From Micromonospora sp. NBC_01699 (GTDB taxonomy: Bacteria; Actinomycetota; Actinomycetes; Mycobacteriales; Micromonosporaceae): DNA of 64,000 nucleotides. Made by a program: the position numbers and the translations under genes. The stretch is from contig NZ_CP109199.1 in NCBI RefSeq assembly GCF_036250065.1, positions 5,456,001 to 5,520,000 of the forward strand, given 5' to 3'. Shown here piece by piece: positions 37,477 through 46,901 of this stretch. A model generated the notes under the pieces. The model was not told where the DNA came from. It did not search any database and saw only the letters and a list, made by a program, of their open reading frames with translations. Each line of letters opens with the position of its first letter. Position 1 is the first letter of the stretch.

Positions 37477-38252
37477 AGCGCGTAGCCCCCCGCGACCTGG
37501 ATGTCCTGCCCGGTGATCCACGCGGAGTCGGCCGAGGTAAGGAACGCGATGACCCGACCGATATCCTCGGGCTCGCCCACGCGACCGAGTGCGGTCTTGG
37601 CGGCGATGCCTTCGATGATCTCCGGGTATTTCTCGAACGCGTCGTCGCCGATGCGAGTACGAGTCGGTCCAGGGGCGATCGAGTTGACGCGGATGCCCCG
37701 GGGGCTGAGCTCTTTCGCGAGGAATCGGGTGGCGACCACCAGGCCGCCCTTCATCGCCGCGTACCCCGAGTAGCCGGCCTCGGTATCGCCGGGCCGTACG
37801 GAGCTGCTTGAGGTGTTGATGATCGAGCCGCCGTCGTGGATCAGCGGCAGGAGCGTCTGCGTGAGGAAGTACGGCCCGCGCAGGAGCACGCGATAATACT
37901 GGTCGAACGCCTCCTCGCTCATGTCCTCGAATGAGCGGCCGCCGCCGAAACCGGCATTGTTGACGAGCGCGTGGATCTTGTCGGTGCCCCATTCGTCGCC
38001 GAGAACCCGGGTGAGCTCGCTCCTGAAGGCGGGGAAGGTTTCACTCAGTCCGATGTCGAGAGACAACGCGACCGCGTGGCCACCGTTGTCTCGAATCGTG
38101 GAGACGGTTTCCTCCGCACCGTCCGGGCGGGAATTGTAGGTGACGACCACTCCCATTCCGCGTGCCGCGATTTCGATTGCGGCGCTGCGCCCGATGCCGG
38201 CGCTCGCGCCCGTTACGACGGTTACCGCTTGGCCAGTTGTCTGCGTATTCAC
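37473..38252 (-). CDS. Short-chain dehydrogenase/reductase (3-oxoacyl-ACP-reductase-like)
   Basis: About 259 residues, a classical SDR: VVTGASAGIGRSAA, NNAGFGGG, Ser in NTSSSSVRPG, active pair YAAMKGGL, and C-terminal ITGQDIQVAGGYAL. Two GTG codons in frame (38252 and 38279) are possible starts; neither has a strong ribosome site, and I use the one nearer the domain. First gene of a coupled SDR-SDR-SDR-NhaA operon. Substrate unknown. Confidence 0.8.
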   Translation of the reverse strand: MNTQTTGQAVTVVTGASAGIGRSAAIEIAARGMGVVVTYNSRPDGAEETVSTIRDNGGHAVALSLDIGLSETFPAFRSELTRVLGDEWGTDKIHALVNNAGFGGGRSFEDMSEEAFDQYYRVLLRGPYFLTQTLLPLIHDGGSIINTSSSSVRPGDTEAGYSGYAAMKGGLVVATRFLAKELSPRGIRVNSIAPGPTRTRIGDDAFEKYPEIIEGIAAKTALGRVGEPEDIGRVIAFLTSADSAWITGQDIQVAGGYAL

Positions 38253-38289
38253 CTTTCTAGAAGAACACGACGGCCTCACGGTGTGTTAG

Positions 38290-38557
38290 GGGAATCCTCG
38301 CGACTCCTTGCCTAATCCTCCCTCTGTCAACGGAATCCGTCGCCCGACGCACAGGGCTGGCACTGCCCGAATCAACGCACAAAGCCCGAAATGCCCGACC
38401 TGGGCGTACGAGTAGACCCCAGCGGATGACCGGGCCGGGTGCCCACCTCGAACCGACCGGCCCGGCACCGACGCCAGATCCGACGTACGCGGTCCAGGTC
38501 GCGGTATATCCAGTCGACCTGGACATCGTCGATCGTGAGCCAGGCACCACCGTCCAC
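38290..38557 (-). pseudogene. Fragment of a nucleotidyltransferase-like gene
   Basis: A minus-strand segment encodes VDGGAWLTIDDVQVDWIYRD and then RAGRFEVGTRPGHPLG, resembling the middle of actinomycete nucleotidyltransferase-domain proteins. After HPLG the similarity continues in another frame (VYSYAQVGHFGLCALI). No start or metal-binding motif is present. A frameshifted relic, joined directly to an alpha-glucosidase fragment. Confidence 0.5.
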
Positions 38558-38608
38558 CCACGGCCGCCGGCGCGAAGGTGGGCTGAGGCCGTCCGTCGGG
38601 GCCGAGTC

Positions 38609-38959
38609 AGGCGGCGGCGTCGGGGGCAGGTCGCGGTCGGACAGTGCAGTGCTGCCGAGGATGGGTTCGCCGAGGTGGGCGGGGATCCGGTAGGGCCGCG
38701 TACCCGTGTTGAGCACGCAGACCGCGCCGGTGCCGCGGCGCGCGATGAGCACGCCGTCGTCGCCGGAGTCGACCCGGGACAGTCCGAGCCCGTCGCCGAA
38801 GAGTTTCCGCCGGGCCTCGACCGCGTCCCGATAGAGGCGCAACGTCGAGGTGTCGTCGGCCTCCTGGGCGGCGACGGTGAGTTCGGCGCACGAGGGGGGC
38901 TGCGGCAGCCACGGGTCGGGCGCGCCGGGCGGCGAGAAGTGGTCGCGCCCGTCGCGGCC
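38609..38959 (-). pseudogene. C-terminal fragment of an alpha-glucosidase (GH13)
   Basis: The minus strand reads FSPPGAPDPWLPQPPSCAEL, then LRLYRDAVEARRKLFGDG and GTGAVCVLNTGTRPYRIPAH. This is the typical tail of oligo-1,6-glucosidase-type enzymes (WLPQP, the LYR..L..R motif and the C-terminal beta domain). The catalytic barrel is missing. The upstream end joins, within 5 bases, a fragment of a LacI-family regulator in the opposite direction. Confidence 0.55.
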
Positions 38960-39101
38960 CACCGCGATCATCGCCCTGAGCGACATCCTGGCGATGGGGG
39001 TGATGGACGCCGCACGGGAGGCGGGCGTACGCGTCCCGGGCGACGTCTCCATGACCGGCTACGACGACCAGCCCGAGGCGAGCTGGACCACCCCGGGCCT
39101 C
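38955..39101 (+). pseudogene. Internal fragment of a LacI-family regulator
   Basis: The plus strand encodes RPTAIIALSDILAMGVMDAA followed by REAGVRVPGDVSMTGYDDQP, an unmistakable stretch of the sensor domain of LacI/GalR regulators. The HTH and the C-terminal end are absent. LacI genes commonly neighbour alpha-glucosidase genes, so the two fragments probably came from one sugar locus broken by a rearrangement. Confidence 0.6.
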
Positions 39102-39236
39102 CGGTACCCCGACGTGCCGACAGCCCGTCATCAGGCCTCGCCGGCCAACCGGGACGGACCATGATCCGAGATCCGAGGAGTTCTCGTAACGCCGGGTACA
39201 GCACGCAGAGCCCTAACGGGCCGAGGCTGCTCACGC

Positions 39237-42020
39237 TCAGCAGACCAACGCGACGGTGACGGTAACGGCATCTTGGCGGACGTTGCCGGCGTCATCCGTG
39301 CCGACCAGAGTGAGCCGGTGTCCGTAGTTGCCGCACCCGCCGCGTAGACGCACGGTCGGTTGCGCACCGACGCCGACTTGTACGCCGTTGTCGAGCCAGA
39401 CGAGCGTGACTTGTCCGCCCTCGGGATTGACTGCCGTGCCGTTGAGTGTGATGTCGTGGTATGCGCCGGTCGCGTCGTTCCCGTTGACCCACAGGAGGGC
39501 GCCGTTGGCGGGGCTGAGGATCCGTACGGTCGGTGGTTGGTCGGCGCCGTCGGGCTGGATGAAGATCGGGATCGTGTCCGTGACGCAGACGTTGAACGTG
39601 TCGCATCCGCGCAGCGTGACCGTGTGGGCGCCCAACCCGGCTCCGGTGTTCGCGGTGGGATTGTGGCCGGTGGCGAAGGGATTCAGTGCCCCGTCCAGAT
39701 ACCACCGGAGCTGACTCTCCGGGAGCGGGCCGGCGTCGTCGAGGCTCGTGGCGTGGAACGGGATGAGTTCGGTGAGTCCGAAGGCCGGTGGTGAGTTGTC
39801 CGGGTTGCGGGGTCCGGTGACGTGGACGGTTGGCGGGTAGTTCATCACGGTGACCTGGATGGTCTGGGTGGCGCTGGCGCCGTCCGGGAAGGTGGCGGTA
39901 GCGCGGACGATGTGGGTGCCGGGCGGGGGCAGCGCGAGGACGGACGGGCCGGTGCCGAAGACGGTGCCGTTGAGTCGCCACGTCACGGTGGGGGTGCCGT
40001 GTCCGTCCGCGAAGACGGTCGCCCGGAACTCGGTCGGCAGGATGGCCGAGAGGCTGGCTCCCGGTTGGGGCGTCTGGATGACCACCAGCGGCGGCAACGC
40101 GTCCTCGATGGCGCCGAAGGCGTGGATGACTCGGTCCTTGACCGTGTCGTCGGGGCTGGGGCGCCGGTTGCGCAGCAGGATGTTCTCGACCGAGTCCGTG
40201 CTGAGACCGGGGTCGGCGGCCCAGATCAGGGCGGCCACACCCATGGCGTACGGCGACGACATGCTGGTGCCGCCCGTCAGGTGGGCCTCGGCGGGATTGG
40301 GCACCGCGGGGGTCGGACCCACCAGCATCCAGAACGGGGCGAAGACGTCGACGTCCTCGGGCCCGAAGTTCGAATGGGAGTCCCGATCACGGCTGTTGAC
40401 GCCCAACCCGCCGACGCAGAGAATGCCGGAGTTTTCGCACGGGGTGTGCCAGTGCTTCTCCCAGCACACCAGGAAGCAGGTGGTCTTGTCGACATCGGTC
40501 CCGTCGTTGCCCGCGCCGGCGAACATGAGCAGGTCGTTCACCCCTCGCTGGTAGGCGGTGAAGGCATCGAACGGCAGCACGCTGAACGCCAGCGGCCAGG
40601 GCACCTTCGCCCCCCAGCTCATGTTGATGATCTTGCTGCCGCTGAGGCGAGCCTCCAGGATCGAGGCCATGGCGACGAAGAAGTCAGGCGGCGAGTACAT
40701 CAGGCTGAGTCGCGCGACGGGGCCGGCCGGCCCGGCCGCGCCCACGAAGTTGTCGGGCACGGCCGCGGCGGCACTGGCCACGTCGGTGCCGTGCCACGGT
40801 GAACCGATCCAGGCCGCCGTTTCCGGGTCGATGAACAGGATCGGGCTCGATGTCGTCGTTCCCGCCGGTAGGTCGTTGTTGACCTGCGGCTTGAAGCCCG
40901 AGTCGAGCACCGCGATGGGCACCTTGTTGGTCAACCGGCCAACCGAGTTGAGCAGCGTCCAGCCCTCCGCCACGCCGATGTCCTGCACACTGCCGGAACT
41001 CAGATAGGACCAGGTGTACGCGTCGCGGCTGTAGCCGGCGTCGGGGTCGTCGCCGTAACCGGGCGGGCCCGACCCGGCCTCCAAGGTGGAGCCGGTGGCG
41101 ATGCTGTCGGGCTGCCCGACCCAGTTCACCCCGACCGCGACCTTGGCGCTGGCCTCGGCGGCGGCGGCCGCCAGCAGCCCCAGACCGGCATGGCTCGACA
41201 CCGCCATCGAGGTGGCCTTCGACCGACCCTCGTTGAGCACGGCGAGGCTGTCGCTCAGTTTCGATGGGTCGGCCCGGGTCGGGTCGATGCGGACCAGATG
41301 CTGTCCGGGGCCGCCCCTGTCCGGCGCAAGGCTCCGGATCACCGTCCCGCCCCACCGGGCCGCGAAGGCCGCCACCTCCTTGGTGTCCGAGCTTGTCAGG
41401 ATCAGCTCGTTCTCGACGAAGTCGACCCGGACGCCGTCCCCGTCGACAAGGCCGGCCAGCGGTCGGGTCGATCCCCGACCGAAGCCCGGCAGCTGCGCCA
41501 CCGGCGGACGCGCCCGGTCCGGATCCACGTGGACGACGATCGGTCCGGCACACCCCTCCTCATCCGGCAGCGTCCCGAGCACCTGTCCGCGAAGGGCTGC
41601 GCCCCGACGCGCCAGCGTCTCCAAATCGGCGAGCCCGCGACTCAGCAGCACGAGGTCGGCCCTGCTCAGCCGCGCCGTCGCCAGTACCCCAGCCACCCGG
41701 ACGGCCTGCGCCGTCATGGCTTCGGCGAACCCGTGCAGCGGGGCAGTCGCCGCGCACGGCTCCTCGGCCGCCCGCGCCGCAGCGCCGGCCACCAGCTTGC
41801 CGGCCGCGATGACATCCCCGTCCGCCAGCTGGGCGGGGCCGCCACGTTGCTCCTCGGCGACCCGGTGCAGGCGTTCCGCCAACCCACCGATCTCCGTCGA
41901 CAGTCCGGGCGTCGGCACCGGAGTGGCTCGGCTCGGTGACGGCAGCACCAACATTCCCGCTACGAGCACCAGCGTCGTACCGAATGCCAGCCGGCGAGAC
42001 CGATGGCGACCTACCAACAT
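39237..42020 (-). CDS. Secreted subtilisin-family (S8) serine protease with Ig-like tail
   Basis: A 927-residue exported protease. The signal peptide covers about residues 1-32 (cleavage near SRA-TP). A long propeptide-like helical region (40-300) precedes the S8 domain: Asp373 in AVLDSGFKP, His410 in WHGTDVAS, oxyanion Asn505 in AGAGNDGTD and Ser586 in GGTSMSSP. After about residue 640, three Ig/PKD-like beta repeats follow (PPLVVIQTPQPGASLSA; PPTVHVTGP; PPTVRILSPANGALLWV). Several cysteines occur around the S8 domain. ATG 42020 is chosen because it directly precedes the signal peptide; the frame is open 25 codons further up. Confidence 0.88.
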   Translation of the reverse strand: MLVGRHRSRRLAFGTTLVLVAGMLVLPSPSRATPVPTPGLSTEIGGLAERLHRVAEEQRGGPAQLADGDVIAAGKLVAGAAARAAEEPCAATAPLHGFAEAMTAQAVRVAGVLATARLSRADLVLLSRGLADLETLARRGAALRGQVLGTLPDEEGCAGPIVVHVDPDRARPPVAQLPGFGRGSTRPLAGLVDGDGVRVDFVENELILTSSDTKEVAAFAARWGGTVIRSLAPDRGGPGQHLVRIDPTRADPSKLSDSLAVLNEGRSKATSMAVSSHAGLGLLAAAAAEASAKVAVGVNWVGQPDSIATGSTLEAGSGPPGYGDDPDAGYSRDAYTWSYLSSGSVQDIGVAEGWTLLNSVGRLTNKVPIAVLDSGFKPQVNNDLPAGTTTSSPILFIDPETAAWIGSPWHGTDVASAAAAVPDNFVGAAGPAGPVARLSLMYSPPDFFVAMASILEARLSGSKIINMSWGAKVPWPLAFSVLPFDAFTAYQRGVNDLLMFAGAGNDGTDVDKTTCFLVCWEKHWHTPCENSGILCVGGLGVNSRDRDSHSNFGPEDVDVFAPFWMLVGPTPAVPNPAEAHLTGGTSMSSPYAMGVAALIWAADPGLSTDSVENILLRNRRPSPDDTVKDRVIHAFGAIEDALPPLVVIQTPQPGASLSAILPTEFRATVFADGHGTPTVTWRLNGTVFGTGPSVLALPPPGTHIVRATATFPDGASATQTIQVTVMNYPPTVHVTGPRNPDNSPPAFGLTELIPFHATSLDDAGPLPESQLRWYLDGALNPFATGHNPTANTGAGLGAHTVTLRGCDTFNVCVTDTIPIFIQPDGADQPPTVRILSPANGALLWVNGNDATGAYHDITLNGTAVNPEGGQVTLVWLDNGVQVGVGAQPTVRLRGGCGNYGHRLTLVGTDDAGNVRQDAVTVTVALVC

Positions 42021-42273
42021 GCCTGCCCCCACACCGCTTGATACCGCTTCCTGTCCTAACGGCGTGACATCGCCGTTCCATCGCCGTTCCACCACCGCCC
42101 GAGGCGCTTCGAGTCGCCGCTCCTCCCCCGGCCGGACGGGCGCGGGGGGGGATCTCCCGCCGCCGACGAGATCCGATTTCCGACAGCACCGGGGCCATCC
42201 CCGACAGACAGGAGCAGGATCAACCGGATCCCCGGGGTGATAATCGGGTCGGCCATCGACGGTGGAGGCACTG

Positions 42274-44286
42274 GTGGACGGGGACCGCGGATCGGCGCGG
42301 GCGGCGACCGGGGCGTGCCGTCACGGTGACCTGCTGGCGCAGGCGCAGGCGCACCTCGCCGTCGGCGACCTGGGCGCCAGCCGGCACAGCTTCGACGCCG
42401 CCCACCGTGACGCCGAGCAGGCCGGCGACGCGGAGGCGATGGCGCTAGCGGCGCTCGGTCTCGGGGGTCTGTGGGTGCACGAACACCGCTCCACCGCGGC
42501 CGAGGTGATGCTGGAGGCCCGGCTGCGGCGTACGCTGTCGCTCGTCGACCCGCGGTCGGCGCTCGCCCTACGACTGCGGGCCCGGCTGGCGGCCGGGGCC
42601 GACTACCGTACCGGCACCCACGAGGCGACTCTGGCCATTCTGGAGGAGACGCGCCGGTGCGGCGAACCCGTCGCGCTGGCCGAGGCGCTGAGCCTCGCAC
42701 ACCACTGCGTGCTCGGCCCCGAGCACGGCGCATTGCGGTTGGCCCTGGCTCGCGAGCTGATCGACCAGAGCACCCGGACAGCCCGGCGGACCGACCTGCT
42801 GATGGGGCTGCTGTGGCAGACCGTCGACATGTTCCTGCTCGCGGACCCGCACGCCGAACGGCGCCTCGTCGAGCTGCGGGACCTGCTGGCCGCCGAGGAC
42901 AACCTCGCGGTGAGCTTCGTGGTCGGCGCGATCGGGGTCATGCTCAGCCTGCGTGCCGGCGAGTTGGCGGTGGCAGAGACGCGCGCCGCCGACTGTGCGG
43001 TGCAAGGCGACGCCGCCGGCGACGCCGACGCGACGGGCTGGTACGGCGGGCAACTGGTCGCGATCCGCTGGTACCAGGGCCGGCTCGGCGAACTCCTGCC
43101 GGCCCTTGCCGAACAGGTGAACTCACCGGCGCTCAGCGCCGCGGACAACTCCTACTTCGCCGCGCTGGCGGTGGCCGCGGCTCTGCGCGGCGAACGTCGG
43201 CTCGCCGACGGCGCGCTGGCCCGGTTACGGGGACGGGACCTCGGCGACCTCCCCCGGTCCAGCAGCTGGCTCGCAACCATGTACGGGATCGTGGAGGCGG
43301 CGAACCTGCTGGACGAGGTCGAGCTGTCGGAACGGGCGTACGAACTGCTCCGCCCGTTCGCGCGGCTGCCGATGGTCTCCAGCCTCGCAGTGGCCTGCTT
43401 CGGCTCGACGCAACACGCGTTGGGCGTCGCCTCGCTGACCGTCCGGGCGGTGGACCGCGCCGTCGACCACTTCGCGGCGGCGGTGCACGACAATCTCGCG
43501 CTCGGGCACTGGCCGGCGGCGGTGCTCTCGCGATGGCGCCACGGGCAGGCCCTGGCGCTACGGGCAGGCCCACGGGATCTGGCCGAGGCGCGGCACGCGC
43601 GTACCCGGGCCGAGGAGGATGCCGCCGCCCTGGGCATGGTCCTGCCGAGTACCCGATGGGCGGCCGCGACAGGACTGACCATCCACCGTGATGGCCCGCT
43701 GTGGCGGGTTGCCCTGGGCTACCGGGCGGTGCTCGTCGAGCACCGCGTCGGCCTGCGCCACCTCGCCGTCCTGTGCGCCAACCCGGGCCGCGAGATCACC
43801 GCCGTGGAACTCGCGGCCGGCGCGGGTCCCCTCCCGGCGGGAGCCTCCGACCGGCTACCGCAGCCCGTCCTGGACGCCACGGCCCGCCAGGAGTACCGGC
43901 AGCGGTTGTGCCGGCTACCCACCGACATCGACGAGCACGAACGGCGCGGCGACGCCGCCCGCGCCGCGACCGCCCGCTCGGAGTACGACTGGCTGCGCGC
44001 GGAACTCGCGGCCGGCACCGCCGTGGGCGGTCGCCCCCGGCACTTCACCGACACCACCGAACGGGCCCGGATCGCCGTCGGGAAGGCCATCCGGCGGGCC
44101 ATCGATCGCCTCGCCGAGGCCGATCCGATAATCGCCGAACACCTGCGCGGAACGGTCCGCACCGGCCTGCACTGCTCCTACCACCCACATACGGAACAGG
44201 GCCACGAGCTGTCGGGTTGGCCGCGACAACCGGGCGGGAACGGGGAACAGCTCAGCCCCGGCCCGCGCATCCGCTCACCCGGATAG
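42274..44286 (+). CDS. TPR-rich protein resembling the C-terminal half of a STAND regulator
   Basis: About 670 residues, almost all helical (LAQAQAHLAVGDLGASRHSF; LALRLRARLAAGADYRTG), like the TPR portion of large transcriptional regulators. No ATPase P-loop or SARP/LuxR HTH is visible. The last about 70 residues (ERARIAVGKAIRRAIDRLAE, GTVRTGLHCSYHP) match a conserved tail found in actinomycete ATPase-TPR proteins. GTG 42274 is preferred because GGAGG lies 5 bases before it. It is either a stand-alone member or a regulator that lost its N-terminal half. Divergent from the subtilase gene. Confidence 0.65.
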   Translation: MDGDRGSARAATGACRHGDLLAQAQAHLAVGDLGASRHSFDAAHRDAEQAGDAEAMALAALGLGGLWVHEHRSTAAEVMLEARLRRTLSLVDPRSALALRLRARLAAGADYRTGTHEATLAILEETRRCGEPVALAEALSLAHHCVLGPEHGALRLALARELIDQSTRTARRTDLLMGLLWQTVDMFLLADPHAERRLVELRDLLAAEDNLAVSFVVGAIGVMLSLRAGELAVAETRAADCAVQGDAAGDADATGWYGGQLVAIRWYQGRLGELLPALAEQVNSPALSAADNSYFAALAVAAALRGERRLADGALARLRGRDLGDLPRSSSWLATMYGIVEAANLLDEVELSERAYELLRPFARLPMVSSLAVACFGSTQHALGVASLTVRAVDRAVDHFAAAVHDNLALGHWPAAVLSRWRHGQALALRAGPRDLAEARHARTRAEEDAAALGMVLPSTRWAAATGLTIHRDGPLWRVALGYRAVLVEHRVGLRHLAVLCANPGREITAVELAAGAGPLPAGASDRLPQPVLDATARQEYRQRLCRLPTDIDEHERRGDAARAATARSEYDWLRAELAAGTAVGGRPRHFTDTTERARIAVGKAIRRAIDRLAEADPIIAEHLRGTVRTGLHCSYHPHTEQGHELSGWPRQPGGNGEQLSPGPRIRSPG

Positions 44287-44295
44287 CCCTTCGAC

Positions 44296-45522
44296 CTAGA
44301 CGACGGGGCGTGGCCTCAGCACCACCTCGATCGCCGGACTGGTCGCGGTCGGTTCTTCGGCAAAATACGCCGACACGTCGCATGCGTACCGGGTCCCTGG
44401 CACCTCAAGGCGATAGGTAATCGGGTACGGGCTGTCGAGGTACACGCGCGGCAGCCGCTCGCCCGGCCCGAAGCTGGCATCGAGATCGGCCTGAGTCATC
44501 GGCACGGTTGCGACCAACTCCGCGTACACGTGGTCGACGTCCTGGCCGGCGATGCGCAACTGGAGTTCGCGGACACCGGCCGGCGGCGGCTCGACCGTGG
44601 CGCCGCCATACCCGGGTACGACCTGACCGAAGAGCCCCAGCACGGTGACCACGAACGCGGGATTACCCGTGCCGTGTCGACAGAGCCGCTCGGCCCACAC
44701 GTACAGCATGTGGGCATCGACGCGGCTCGCGAGTCGACGGGCCAACCGCGTCCGGGTCGAGGCGAGCAGGTGCGCGGGCACCCGCGGCCTGGTCCACCCG
44801 GGTGGCCAGTCTTCCAGATCCTCCGTTTCCACACCGTCGACGATCACCGTGTAGAGCGTCTCCGCAGGAAAGTCGTTGACCCGGACGGTCAGCTCCTGGC
44901 CGCCCGCCACCGCCCGGTACGGGAACTCCCCGTCGCCGGTGTGCGTCCAGACGATCCGGGTCGCGCCCAACGATGGTGTGCCAGGCCCTGTATCGACGGG
45001 CTGCGCCACTTCGGTCGCCGCTGCCGGCGTATCCGGATCCGGCCGGGTGGCGCCCACCCGGCTCGACCGGCGGGCGCGGAGCAGCCGTCGAGACCGGAGC
45101 AGCACCGCGACCAACCCGGCCACGCTGACAACAGCCCCGACGACCCTCATCCCGACGCTGCGCGTGCCCCCGACGGTTGCCGTGCCATCGTCCGGACCCG
45201 ACACCGAAGCAGCCACTCGGGTGCCCGGATCGAGGTCGCCAGCATGGTCAAACGTCACGGGCTGTAGCCGCAGCTCGGCGTCGTTCGAGGTAAAGAGACC
45301 CTGGCAGGAATAGGTATCACTGCGCTGGCCGAAGGTAAGGAATTCGCATCGTGTCACGCTCACCGTGCCCGCGCGCTCCTGCCGCAGGGTACCGATGGTC
45401 CTCACGGCGTCCACGATGAAGTAGACCGACAGCACCGCCAGTGCCGCGACCGTCAGCCCGAGGAACCAACCGAGCCGCCGGGTCGGCACCGATCTCGGCC
45501 CATCAACGCCCGATCCGTCCAC
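44296..45522 (-). CDS. Two-helix membrane protein of unknown function
   Basis: About 408 residues. Helices are at about residues 15-38 (LGWFLGLTVAALAVLSVYFIV) and 120-140 (VVGAVVSVAGLVAVLL); the loop between them has two cysteines (RCEFLTF, YSCQGLF). A soluble domain of about 250 residues follows (TRIVWTHTGDGEFPYRAVAG, LYTVIVDGVETEDLEDWPPGW). The GTG at 45522 is preferred because GGAGG lies 7 bases before it; longer open frame upstream has no such site. Convergent with the TPR gene, 9 bases away. Not recognised. Confidence 0.6.
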   Translation of the reverse strand: MDGSGVDGPRSVPTRRLGWFLGLTVAALAVLSVYFIVDAVRTIGTLRQERAGTVSVTRCEFLTFGQRSDTYSCQGLFTSNDAELRLQPVTFDHAGDLDPGTRVAASVSGPDDGTATVGGTRSVGMRVVGAVVSVAGLVAVLLRSRRLLRARRSSRVGATRPDPDTPAAATEVAQPVDTGPGTPSLGATRIVWTHTGDGEFPYRAVAGGQELTVRVNDFPAETLYTVIVDGVETEDLEDWPPGWTRPRVPAHLLASTRTRLARRLASRVDAHMLYVWAERLCRHGTGNPAFVVTVLGLFGQVVPGYGGATVEPPPAGVRELQLRIAGQDVDHVYAELVATVPMTQADLDASFGPGERLPRVYLDSPYPITYRLEVPGTRYACDVSAYFAEEPTATSPAIEVVLRPRPVV

Positions 45523-45744
45523 GTCACGTCCTCCGTCGACTGTGCAGGGTGGCCAAGCCCGAAGTGTGACGCGGCGGCCCGACCATCCGAATCGGAAATT
45601 CCGCCAAGACCCATCGAACGTATCCGCGTCGCGCAACGTGGCCGACCATCGACGGCACGGATGCGGTGCTCGGGCACCTGCGAGTCCTGAACGGCTCGGC
45701 TTGACAGCCATCAGGAAGATGAACCCGCACGCAATCTGGAACAG

Positions 45745-46892
45745 ATGATTCGAGGACGTATGAAGGCTCGACAATGGATCGGCACCATGGCGGTCTTGCT
45801 GCTGTTGACGCCGGCGGCGCCGGCCAGCGCCCGGGTGATCCCACCCGTCCTCGACTTCAACGGTGCCGTCGGCTGGGGAGAAAATGCGAATGGTCAGGTC
45901 GGTGACGCCACGACCGTCGACCGTGACACCGCAACCCGGGTGTACGGCCTGACCACGGGTGTGAAGCAGGTCGCGGCGGGCGGCATGCACAGCCTGGCCC
46001 TACTCACCAACGGCACCGTACGGGCGTGGGGCTACAACCGCAACGGCCAACTGGGCGACGGCACCACTACCCAGCGGACCACGCCGGTCACCGTGCTGGA
46101 GCTGACCGGGGTGACCCAGGTCGCCGCCGGTAGCAACTACAGCATGGCACTACGCTCCGACGGCACGGTCTGGACCTGGGGCTTCAACACGAACGGCGAA
46201 CTGGGTGACGGCACCATCGTCAGCCGATCCGCCCCGGCCCAGGTGCCGGGCCTGGCCGGCGTCACCCAGATCGCCGCCGGCTCGCACGCCGTGCTGGCGC
46301 TACGGTCGGACCGTACCGTGTGGGCCTGGGGAGCCAACGGCGTCGGCCAGTTGGGCGACGGCAGCACCACCGACCGACTCAGTCCCGTACCGGTATCCGG
46401 CTGACCAATGCCGTGCAGATCTCGGCCGGCGGGGCCTTCGGCGTAGCCCTGCTCGCGGACGCCACGCTGAGATCGTGGGGCAACAACTACACCGGCCAAC
46501 TCGGCGACGGCACCACCATCACCCGACTGACACCGGTACCGGTCCTCGGTGTGCCACCGGTACGCCAGGTTGCCGCCGGTGGCTTGCACACCGTCGCCCT
46601 GACGGACGGATCGCTCTATGCGTGGGGAAACAACGGGTCCGGGCAGCTCGGCGACGGCACGACCTCGGGCCGTAAGCTCCCCAACAAGGTCACCGGTCTG
46701 ACCCGAGTCACCCAGGTGACCGCCGGTGGTTCACAGACACTCGCCCTACGTAGCGACGGCACGGCCTGGGCCTGGGGACACAACAGGCTGGTGCCGGTCC
46801 GGTTGCCCGGTCTGAGCGATGTAGTCCAGCTCGCCGCTGGCGGCGGACACAGCATCGCGGTCCAGTACGCGGCACCGGTCATCAAACCCTGA
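45745..46892 (+). pseudogene. Secreted RCC1-repeat protein with one frameshift
   Basis: A signal peptide (MKARQWIGTMAVLLLLTPAA, cleavage near ASA) is followed by about seven RCC1-type repeats with the phrases VRAWGYNRNGQLGDGTTT and VTQVAAGSNYSMALRSDGTV. The frame from 45745 stops at 46404 after SPVPVSG, but the next frame continues in register (LTNAVQISAGGAFGVALL) to 46892, so one base is missing in TCCGGCTGACC near 46397. Joined, it would be about 380 residues, a seven-bladed propeller. This is either a recent mutation or a sequence error. RCC1-like secreted propellers are common in actinomycetes; partner unknown. Confidence 0.75.
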
Positions 46893-46901
46893 GGAGCCGG
46901 C

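Noticed and set aside
36643-37992. 449-residue reading of the middle SDR
   Set aside because: The first 170 residues are the wrong frame of the upstream SDR; the real start is GTG 37476 within the GTGA overlap.
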